Origin: Myxococcaceae bacterium | Lineage (GTDB): Bacteria > Myxococcota > Myxococcia > Myxococcales > Myxococcaceae | Direction: 5' to 3' | Length of the DNA: 5,830 nt | Assembly (NCBI GenBank): GCA_018262385.1 | Contig: JAGSPQ010000266.1 | Location: 1 to 5,830, forward strand | Shown here: one piece after another, positions 1 to 5,194 of the stretch | Position numbering within the stretch: the stretch's first letter is position 1 | Layout of the letters: every line of letters starts with the position of its first letter | The notes under the pieces: model-generated | The model's input: the letters and a program-made list of their open reading frames with translations, nothing else | Database searches by the model: none | Told to the model about the DNA's origin: nothing | Position numbers and translations under genes: made by a program

Positions 1-56
1 CGATCTCTGGCGAAGGCGGCAGAGCAGAGCAGGGACAAGACGAAGGCGGTGCGCAT
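1..56 (-). CDS. Start of an exported protein of unknown function (cut by window edge)
   Basis: Only the first 18 codons are in the window, read leftward from an ATG at 56-54. They translate as MRTAFVLSLLCSAAFARD: a positive start, a hydrophobic core and an AFA site typical of signal peptidase I, so the product is probably exported. A purine-rich stretch (GAGGGG on the minus strand, 73-68) lies 11 bases before the ATG, a rather long but possible ribosome-binding spacing. It follows the six-cysteine gene by 43 bases on the same strand, so the two may be co-transcribed. The leader resembles that of the upstream small protein (MRGLFLVLLCSCA). The mature part is outside the window and no function can be given. 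The call rests on the leader alone and could be a chance frame. Confidence 0.5.
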   Translation of the reverse strand, partial: MRTAFVLSLLCSAAFARD

Positions 57-99
57 CGAACTCAGGACCCCTCTGGCCCGGCCACGGTTCCACCGAAGC

Positions 100-321
100 T
101 CACTTGCACTTCTTCGACTGCTGGTTGCAGGCGTCGGTGCAGGCAGCCGTGGCCGTCTGGAAGTTCCGGCTCTCGACCGTATTCGAGCTCACCGCCCCCT
201 GCCGCGGCGCCTCGGGGCAGGAGTTGAGGCACGCGTGGTAGTCCTTCTTGCAGGACTCGCTCATCCCCGCGGTGCTGACCGTGGCGCACGAGCACAGCAG
301 CACCAGGAAGAGTCCGCGCAT
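100..321 (-). CDS. Small exported protein with a mirror-symmetric six-cysteine motif
   Basis: This 73-residue protein has a signal peptide (residues 1-18, MRGLFLVLLCSCATVSTA, with an S-T-A cleavage site), so the mature product is about 55 residues and lies outside the cytoplasm. The mature part has six cysteines, C24, C31, C35, C61, C65 and C72, spaced C-x6-C-x3-C-x25-C-x3-C-x6-C, which reads the same in both directions. Twin CxxxC motifs are known in helical hairpins (alpha-hairpinins and CHCH-like proteins) held by disulfides between two antiparallel helices. By inference the pairs here are C24-C72, C31-C65 and C35-C61. Two further cysteines (C10, C12) fall in the leader; LCSC is a poor lipobox, so a lipoprotein is possible but less likely. 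The ATG (321-319) is four bases past the prfB stop, with GGAG seven bases before it inside the end of prfB. I do not recognise the family. Confidence 0.72.
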   Translation of the reverse strand: MRGLFLVLLCSCATVSTAGMSESCKKDYHACLNSCPEAPRQGAVSSNTVESRNFQTATAACTDACNQQSKKCK

Positions 322-325
322 CCGA

Positions 326-1445
326 TCACTCCGGGGGAGCCCGCGAGGGGTTCTTCACCCCCATCAGCTGCGCGGTGATGAAGTCATCGAGGTCGCCGTC
401 GAGGAACTTGTCGACGTTGCCGGTCTCCATCCCGGTGCGCAGGTCCTTCACCATCCGGTAAGGGGCAAGCACGTAGGATCGGATCTGCGAGCCGAACGAG
501 ATGTCTTTCTTCTGATCCTCGGCCGCGTTGCGCACGTCGGCGCGGCGCTTCATCTCGAGGTCGTACAGCCGGGCCCGCAGGATCTGGAACGCCATGTCGC
601 GGTTGGCGCTCTGCGACCGCTCGGTCTGGGTGGTGATCAGGATCCCGGTCGGCAGGTGGCGCAGCTGCGCGGTCGACGAGGTCTTGTTGACCTTCTGGCC
701 GCCGGCGCCGCTGCCGCGGATGAACTTCAGCTCGTAGTCCGTCTCCGGGATCTCGATCTTCACCTCGTCGTCGATCTCCGGATAGACGTCGACCGAGACG
801 AAGCTGGTCTGCCGGCGGGCGTTCGAGTCGAAGGGGCTGATCCGCACCAACCGGTGCACCCCGACCTCGGCCTTCAGGTACCCGTAGGCGAAGTCGCCCT
901 GAACGTGGAGCGAGACGTTCTTGAAGCCCGCCTCTTCGCCCGGGACCGCGTCGCTGATCTCGACCTTCCAGCCGCGCTTCTCGCAGTAGCGGGTGTACAT
1001 CCGCAGCAGCATCGCCGCCCAGTCCATCGACTCGGTGCCGCCCGCTCCGGCGTTGATGTCCATGAAGCAGTTGCGGCGGTCGTTCTCGCCCGAGAGCATC
1101 TTCGCCAGCTCGAGCTGCTTGACCTGCGTCTCGACGTCGCCGAGCGCACCCATCGCCTCGACCCGGGTCGCCTCGTCGTTGGCCTCGGTGGCCAGCTCGA
1201 GCAGCGTCTTCCCGTCGTCCAGCCCGCGCTGCGCCTTCTCCCACGAGGCCAGCGATTGCTCGAGCAGCGTCTTCTCTTTGAGCAGCCCCTGCGCCTTGAC
1301 GTTGTCGTCCCAGAAGTTGGGCAGCGTCGAGTCGCGTTCGATCAGCGCGATGCGGCTCTTCTTGCGATCGAGGTCAAAGACTCCCCCGGAGGCCCATCAG
1401 ACGCCCCTGGAGATCTGAGATTGTTTCCTGCGTGTCCTTCGCCAT
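326..1445 (-). CDS. prfB: Peptide chain release factor 2 (RF2), made by programmed +1 frameshift
   Basis: RF2 recognises UGA and UAA stop codons in the ribosomal A site and triggers peptide release. The product is 372 residues if the shift is included, close to the 365 of E. coli RF2. The first 23 codons (MAKDTQETISDLQGRLMGLR, then G-S-L) run from ATG 1445-1443 to an in-frame TGA at 1376-1374. A +1 shift there continues with DLDRKKSRIALIERD and the rest of the protein. The SPF stop-codon recognition tripeptide is at about residues 203-205 (VRISPFDSN) and the catalytic GGQ at about 248-250 (GSGAGGQKVNKTSS). The coiled N-terminal domain, SQIRSYVLAPYRMVKDLRTG and the C-terminal tail match the family. 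AGGGAG (1456-1451) precedes the start by five bases. A conceptual translation without the shift would begin at a downstream Met (1153) and lose about 97 residues. The gene is divergent from sodB and is followed after four bases by the six-cysteine gene. Confidence 0.96.
329..332 (-). promoter_or_regulatory. Ribosome-binding site of the six-cysteine gene, inside the end of prfB
   Basis: On the minus strand GGAG at 332-329 is followed by a seven-base spacer and the ATG at 321-319. The GAG is the last sense codon of prfB and the spacer begins with the prfB TGA stop (328-326). Ribosomes ending on prfB would stand on the next gene's start, which favours translational coupling. Confidence 0.6.
1373..1388 (-). 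promoter_or_regulatory. prfB programmed frameshift site with internal Shine-Dalgarno-like element
   Basis: The minus strand reads CGGGGG AGT CTT TGA C. CTT (1379-1377) is the slippery codon, TGA (1376-1374) the in-frame stop and the C at 1373 the favoured next base. The G-run sits three bases before CTT, the same spacing as in E. coli prfB (AGGGGG TAT CTT TGA C). In the known mechanism, scarce RF2 lets the ribosome slip +1 from CUU to UUU and make more RF2; abundant RF2 ends translation at the UGA. This is therefore an autoregulatory switch. Confidence 0.95.
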
Positions 1446-1450
1446 GCGCG

Positions 1451-1456
1451 CTCCCT
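1451..1456 (-). promoter_or_regulatory. Ribosome-binding site of prfB
   Basis: AGGGAG on the minus strand at 1456-1451 lies five bases before the ATG at 1445-1443. It supports this upstream start rather than a Met downstream of the frameshift site. Confidence 0.7.
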
Positions 1457-1515
1457 AGCACAACCCTGTCTACCCATCGTCGGCCGGTTCTTCATGACGA
1501 TCGGCCCATGCTGAG

Positions 1516-1559
1516 GTTAGAAGCCGATCAATCCACCGTTAGAAGCCGATCACTCCACC
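1516..1559 (+). repeat. Two tandem copies of a 22-base sequence upstream of sodB
   Basis: Copy one is 1516-1537 and copy two 1538-1559. Each begins GTTAGAAGCCGATCA and ends TCCACC, and they differ at one base (A versus C at unit position 16). They abut exactly, giving a 22-base period, close to two helical turns, and stop 26 bases before the sodB ATG. The position in the short divergent prfB-sodB region suggests tandem operator sites or a recent local duplication. I see no match to the classical Fur box pattern and cannot name a regulator. Confidence 0.85.
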
Positions 1560-1571
1560 CGCAGGCTGATG

Positions 1572-1576
1572 AAAGG
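1572..1576 (+). promoter_or_regulatory. Ribosome-binding site of sodB
   Basis: AAAGG at 1572-1576 is nine bases before the ATG at 1586. It decides the start against an in-frame ATG at 1508, which would add 26 residues encoded largely by the tandem repeat and absent from the SodB family. Confidence 0.65.
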
Positions 1577-1585
1577 TCGATACCC

Positions 1586-2167
1586 ATGAAATTCGAGCTC
1601 GCCCCCCTTCCGTACGCGAAAGACGCGCTGGCGCCGCACCTCACCGCGGAGACCCTCTCGTTTCACTACGAGAAGCATCACCAGACGTACATGACCAACC
1701 TGAAGAACCTGCTGGCCGGCAAGCCCGAGGCCGACAAGTCGCTGGAGGAGATCGTCAAGAGCGCCACCCCCGGGCCGATGTTCAATAACGCGGCGCAGGT
1801 GTGGAACCACGACTTCTACTGGACCTCGATGAAGCCCAACGGCGGGGGGGAGCCGACCGGCAAGCTGCTCGAGGCGATCAAGAAGGACTTCGGCAGCTAC
1901 GCCGAGTTCAAGGGCAAGTTCCAGGACGCGGCGGTGAAGCAGTTCGCCTCTGGCTGGGCCTGGCTGGTGAACAACGGCGGCAAGCTGGAGATCACCACCA
2001 CCTCCAACGCCGAGACCCCGATGGCGAAGGGTCAGACCTGCCTGCTGACCTGCGACGTCTGGGAGCACGCGTATTACATCGACTACCGGAACCTCCGGGC
2101 GAAGTACGTCGAGACGTTCCTCAACAGCCTGGTCAACTGGGACTTCGCTGCCGCGAACTTCAAGTAA
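1586..2167 (+). CDS. sodB: Iron superoxide dismutase
   Basis: This enzyme converts superoxide to oxygen and hydrogen peroxide, normally in the cytoplasm; there is no signal peptide. The product is 193 residues, the same length as E. coli SodB, and collinear with it from the N-terminal ELAPLPYAKDALAPH onward. Predicted metal ligands are H27 (SFHYEKHHQTY), H75 (NNAAQVWNHDFYW), D157 and H161 (DVWEHAYYIDYRN). Gln71 in AAQVWNH, contributed by the N-terminal half, is the outer-sphere Gln characteristic of the Fe type rather than the Mn type; metal use is inferred from this. C152 and C156 lie just before the D157 ligand. The gene is monocistronic by layout: divergent from prfB across 140 bases and convergent with the DUF4105 gene, whose stop overlaps its own by 8 bases. 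A 22-base tandem repeat lies just upstream and may regulate it. Confidence 0.96.
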   Translation: MKFELAPLPYAKDALAPHLTAETLSFHYEKHHQTYMTNLKNLLAGKPEADKSLEEIVKSATPGPMFNNAAQVWNHDFYWTSMKPNGGGEPTGKLLEAIKKDFGSYAEFKGKFQDAAVKQFASGWAWLVNNGGKLEITTTSNAETPMAKGQTCLLTCDVWEHAYYIDYRNLRAKYVETFLNSLVNWDFAAANFK

Positions 2168-3407
2168 CCGGTCGGGCCCAGGTGCGGCGGCGGTGGTCGA
2201 GCCAGGTGCTGGCCGCCATCGCCACCGACACCGGCAGCACCAGCGCAATCAGGTTCCAGTTCTGCTGATCGAACATCGGCAGAACCTTCGCGAGCACGCC
2301 GAGCACGGCGGTCGCCGCCAGCGCCAGCCACGTCCACCGCAGGCCGGCGTGCGCGCGGGCACTGCCGAACACCATCATCACCCCCAGCGGCAGCGCGCCG
2401 AAGGTGATCGGGTTGATCAGGAACAGGTTCTCGTTGCGGTGCGCGACGGTGTGGTTGGTGAACAGCCCGACGAGGAAGAGGAAGACCCCCAGCGAGCCCC
2501 AGGTCAGCCCGATCAGCGCATTGAAGCCGCCCCAGGCGAGGCGGGGCAGCCGGCCTCCCCGGGCGTTCCAGCGGGTGAGGCCGAAGCCGGCCAGGCCGAT
2601 CGCGCAGCCCACCAGCAGCAGCCTGAAGCTCCACTCCGGAGCATGCTCGGGGACCCGGGTGCCGTTCGTCGCCTGGAAGTAGTACGTCTTGCGCAGCACC
2701 GCCGGCTGGAGGGTGCCATCGGGGCCGACCACCTTCAGCCGATCGAGCTGCCGCTCGAGCTCATCGGGCAAGAACGCCTCTTCCCGTTCGGTGATCGGCC
2801 GATCGAGCTCGTCGTTCTGCAGGTAGTCGAGCACCAGGCTCATCGGCGGGCTGACGTACGAATAGCGCCGGGTCTGCTTTCGCAGCGACATCCGCGCCGG
2901 CGCCGAGGTCGCCTTCAGCAGCTGGCCCCCCAGCGCGCGGTCGATCAGATCCCTCGGGCGGGTCGAGCAGTTGTCGTTGTAGTGGTGGTACAGGTACTCG
3001 CGGTTCTGCGGCAGCACGTTGTCGGCCAGCGACCTGGCCAGCACCACCCGCTGGGGCGCAGTGAGGTTCAGCTCCTGCAGCCGGACGTCGCGGTTGTAGT
3101 GCCGGTAGGCCTCGTAGGTGCCGGTGACGTACTCGGTGTCCGCCACCCAGAACTCGAGCCGCCCCTGGACGAATTTGTGGAGGAAGCCGGTGCTGAAGTC
3201 GAACATCCCGTAGTTGTAGAGACGGGCCTGACGCAGCCGGCGATCCTCGACCACCAGCGCGGTGTGACCCCACCAGCTCTCGAGGCTCTCCCCCGGGCCA
3301 AAGGTGACGAGGGTGATGGCGAGATCCTCGCCCCGACTCTCTGCGGTGCCCCAGGGAACCGATTGGCTCAGCGCCGCGGCCAGGACGAGTGAAAGCACCC
3401 GATCCAA
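2160..3407 (-). CDS. DUF4105/Lnb-type periplasmic domain protein with C-terminal membrane segments
   Basis: This 415-residue protein has a hydrophobic export signal (residues 1-22), a periplasmic domain (about 28-255) and about five transmembrane helices (roughly 261-280, 291-316, 327-348, 358-377, 384-404). The soluble part carries the DUF4105 hallmarks: VTFGPGESLESWWGHTALVV with His48, YNYGMFDF, FVQGRLEFWV, YNRDV, and YHHYNDNCSTRPRDLIDRAL with Cys147. The TNHTVAHRNENLFLINP segment before the third helix is also typical. The family is now named after Lnb, a lipoprotein N-acyltransferase of Bacteroides; the His and Cys are the likely catalytic pair. Whether this protein acylates lipoproteins is inference. 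The start is uncertain: TTG at 3407-3405 is the only start-like codon before an in-frame TGA (3419-3417), a GTG nine bases on is possible, and an out-of-frame ATG (3420-3418) hints at a one-base frameshift near 3398-3400. It lies 47 bases after the RHH-like gene on the same strand. Confidence 0.85.
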   Translation of the reverse strand: MDRVLSLVLAAALSQSVPWGTAESRGEDLAITLVTFGPGESLESWWGHTALVVEDRRLRQARLYNYGMFDFSTGFLHKFVQGRLEFWVADTEYVTGTYEAYRHYNRDVRLQELNLTAPQRVVLARSLADNVLPQNREYLYHHYNDNCSTRPRDLIDRALGGQLLKATSAPARMSLRKQTRRYSYVSPPMSLVLDYLQNDELDRPITEREEAFLPDELERQLDRLKVVGPDGTLQPAVLRKTYYFQATNGTRVPEHAPEWSFRLLLVGCAIGLAGFGLTRWNARGGRLPRLAWGGFNALIGLTWGSLGVFLFLVGLFTNHTVAHRNENLFLINPITFGALPLGVMMVFGSARAHAGLRWTWLALAATAVLGVLAKVLPMFDQQNWNLIALVLPVSVAMAASTWLDHRRRTWARPVT

Positions 3408-3454
3408 GTAGCGTCTTCATTCTCAACCGGCAACACCTGTCGCGTGGGCGAAGG

Positions 3455-4102
3455 CTACTGGTTGAACCAGCGCCGCTCGCTCTCTTCGTCTTTCTTCTTC
3501 GGATTGGTCAGCTCGACCGCCGTCTCGCCGGCGAGCGCGGGCTCGACCACCACGCTGGGCATGTGGGTCAGGGTGGCGTCCTTCGAGCCGCCCATCATCG
3601 TCACGTCGGCGGGAGGAACGGCGACGCCGGCCGCCTTCAGCGCGCCGGGACCCGCCAGGACCTGGGCGGGGGCCGCGGGAAGCGGCGGAGGAATGGCCAC
3701 CGGGGCCAGGGCCGGTGCAGCAGCCGTCGCGACCGCAGGCATCTCAGGTTCCGTAGGGACCCGAGGAGCAGCGGCCGCCTCGTTAGGGTGCGCCTGGGCC
3801 ACCTCCGGAGCGCCCGAGATGTTGTCGATCAGCGTGTCGCGAATGAACCCGCCGACGGACTTGCCCGAGCGCGCCGCGGCCATGTTCAGCGCCTCGACCA
3901 GGTCGGGAGTGGCTCGGAACGCCAGCGTCCGCACCGAGGCGAGCGTCTGGGTCAGCTGCTCCAGCGCGGTGCTCTGGCGGGCGATCGAGTAGTCGCCACT
4001 GTCGAGCATCGACTTGATCCGCCGGGCGAGGTCGTCCCGGGTACTCCATTGCCCGTCGAAAAGTATCGCCTCGGCATCGAGATCAATTGGCATCAGGCTC
4101 AT
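3455..4102 (-). CDS. Protein of unknown function with ribbon-helix-helix-like segment and Ala/Pro-rich linker
   Basis: From the ATG at 4102-4100 the product is 215 residues with no signal peptide or membrane segment. Residues 1-56 look helical and charged (DDLARRIKSMLDSGDYSIA). Residues 57-94 follow the pattern of a ribbon-helix-helix DNA-binding fold: a short strand (VRTLAFRAT), helix A (PDLVEALNMAAARSG) and helix B after KS (VGGFIRDTLIDNI). Residues about 98-168 are rich in Ala and Pro and probably disordered. The tail ends KKKDEESERRWFNQ, highly charged. By inference it is a dimeric DNA-binding regulator or scaffold; an RHH-like helix pair can also serve only for dimerisation. Starts at 4093 (ATG) or 4207 (ATG, 35 residues longer) are possible; none has a strong ribosome site, and the longest has least support. 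It is divergent from the BatD-like gene and lies upstream of the DUF4105 gene. Confidence 0.75.
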   Translation of the reverse strand: MSLMPIDLDAEAILFDGQWSTRDDLARRIKSMLDSGDYSIARQSTALEQLTQTLASVRTLAFRATPDLVEALNMAAARSGKSVGGFIRDTLIDNISGAPEVAQAHPNEAAAAPRVPTEPEMPAVATAAAPALAPVAIPPPLPAAPAQVLAGPGALKAAGVAVPPADVTMMGGSKDATLTHMPSVVVEPALAGETAVELTNPKKKDEESERRWFNQ

Positions 4103-4225
4103 GTCGGACCGAGCGTCACATCCCCTTAGACGAAAGATCAAGCTGCGTTGAACGGCGCCGGACTTGATGTAGGTGGGAATGAGGCGTTGGGGCCTGCTAT
4201 TCCTCATGGTTCGAAGGTGCAGCCC
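4103..4225. other. Divergent intergenic region between the RHH-like gene and the Bat cluster
   Basis: These 123 bases must hold the promoters of the leftward RHH-like gene and the rightward BatD-like/BatA pair. I could not identify a convincing -35/-10 pair, operator or hairpin by eye. On the minus strand AAGGGG lies near 4126-4121, about 18 bases before the chosen ATG of the RHH-like gene, too far to be a normal ribosome site for it. Confidence 0.5.
4213..4217 (+). promoter_or_regulatory. Ribosome-binding site of the BatD-like gene
   Basis: GAAGG at 4213-4217 is eight bases before a GTG at 4226, which opens directly into a signal peptide. It favours this start over the in-frame ATG at 4148, which would put 26 non-hydrophobic residues before the signal sequence. 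Confidence 0.65.
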
Positions 4226-5194
4226 GTGAAGGCCCCGGCCCTACTTCTCCTCCTCTGCTCAGCAGCCCTCGCTCAAACCGACGCGGGCGAATTGGCGCCC
4301 CCCCGCCAGGTGGGGGTGCGCGCGGTGCCCGAGCAGACCCAGCTGGGTGAGCCCTTCGTGGTCCAGGTGGTGATCACCCACGAGAAGGGCCAGCGGGTCG
4401 ACCTGCGCACCCCCGGCGACCTGGGCGACTTCGATCTGGTCGAGTCGAAGCGATCACGGATCGACGGGCCGGAGTCCTCCACCACCACCTTCGATCTGAA
4501 GCTGTCGGCGTTCGCGATGGGCAAGCAGAAGACGCCCGCCTTCACCTTCGAGGCCTTCGAGGGATCCGCGGTTCGAACCTTCGTCGCGCCCGGCGCCGAC
4601 CTCGAGGTGCTCAGCTCGCTGCCCGCCGACGTGGCCGAGAAGGGCGCCGGGCTGTTCGACGTGCGCCCGCCCCAGGAAGTGCCGATTCGCACCTGGCGGC
4701 TGCTGGTGGCCCTGGGCGCGCTGCTCGCGGCGGCGGCGCTCGGCTACGCCCTCTTCAAGTACCTCAAACGGCCCCGGCCGGTGGCGCCGGTGGCAGTGAA
4801 GGCGCCCGAGGCCCTGCACGTGCGGACGATCGCGCTGCTCGACGCGCTGCGGACCCAGGATCTGCCGGGCAAGGGCCGCTCGCGCGAGTTCTACTTCCTG
4901 CTCTCGGAGACGGTGCGCGGCTACCTCGGCGAGCGGTACGCCTTCGAAGCGCTCGAGAGCACCTCGTCCGAGCTGCTCGACAGCCTGCGCACGCTGCACA
5001 CCCCCGGCCTGCAGATGAAGGAGCTCACCGGTTTCGTCCTCGACTCCGACCTGGCCAAGTTCGCCAAGGCCACGCCGTCGCCGGACGAGTGCAAAGCTTC
5101 GTTGGAGTTCGCCTATCGCGTCGTCTACGCGACCACCCCCGCCCTCGTCGCCCCTCCACTGGCCGATGCCAAACGACCTGCCCAACTTCAATAG
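4226..5194 (+). CDS. BatD-like membrane protein (short form) of a Bat cluster
   Basis: From the GTG at 4226 the product is 322 residues. Residues 1-16 are a signal peptide (MKAPALLLLLCSAALA, cut before Q17). Residues about 25-150 form a beta-rich periplasmic domain with the pattern of BatD-type proteins (VRAVPEQTQLGEPFVVQVVI, then FDLVES). One transmembrane helix covers about 157-178 (RLLVALGALLAAAALGYALF). The cytoplasmic C-terminal part (about 193-305) resembles DUF4381/BatD tails: EFYFLLSETVRGYLGERYAF, STSSELLDSL, and LAKFAKATPSPDECKASLEF. Full BatD proteins are usually longer with several repeats of the beta domain, so this is a short version. Its last 29 bases overlap the start of batA, implying one operon and coupled translation. 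Such proteins accompany MoxR ATPases and VWA proteins in envelope or stress roles; the exact task is unknown. Confidence 0.8.
   Translation: MKAPALLLLLCSAALAQTDAGELAPPRQVGVRAVPEQTQLGEPFVVQVVITHEKGQRVDLRTPGDLGDFDLVESKRSRIDGPESSTTTFDLKLSAFAMGKQKTPAFTFEAFEGSAVRTFVAPGADLEVLSSLPADVAEKGAGLFDVRPPQEVPIRTWRLLVALGALLAAAALGYALFKYLKRPRPVAPVAVKAPEALHVRTIALLDALRTQDLPGKGRSREFYFLLSETVRGYLGERYAFEALESTSSELLDSLRTLHTPGLQMKELTGFVLDSDLAKFAKATPSPDECKASLEFAYRVVYATTPALVAPPLADAKRPAQLQ

Noticed and set aside
248..1585. Long rightward open frame running through the antisense of prfB and continuing in frame into sodB
   Set aside because: It is the complement of a clear RF2 gene in high-GC DNA, where antisense frames often stay open. 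The SodB part begins at 1586 with its own ribosome site, and the upstream part is low-complexity Arg/Leu/Val/Gly-rich sequence.
1508..1585. In-frame ATG at 1508 as an earlier start of sodB
   Set aside because: It would add 26 residues encoded by the tandem repeat, with no family counterpart, whereas ATG 1586 matches the SodB N-terminus and has AAAGG nine bases upstream.
2041..2058. Cys152 and Cys156 next to the metal ligand Asp157 in SodB as a redox switch
   Set aside because: LLTCDVWEH with a cysteine is, as far as I recall, common in bacterial Fe-SODs, and one further cysteine is not enough evidence for a disulfide switch.
2738..2809. Repeated 12-mer GCCGATCGAGCT (2738-2749 and 2798-2809) and the palindrome GATCGGCCGATC (2793-2804)
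   Set aside because: Both copies lie inside the DUF4105 coding region at places encoding Glu/Gln-Leu-Asp-Arg with preferred high-GC codons. Coding and codon bias explain them adequately.
2193..3392. 399-residue rightward open frame opposite the DUF4105 gene
   Set aside because: Its translation is His/Arg/Gln/Pro-rich without domain motifs, while the leftward frame shows clear family motifs, an export signal and membrane helices.
4103..4126. Possible tiny upstream frame on the minus strand (GTG after AAGGGG, ending in a TGA that overlaps the ATG at 4102)
   Set aside because: The spacing from AAGGGG to the GTG is only about two bases, too short for a normal start, and a six-codon frame can occur by chance.
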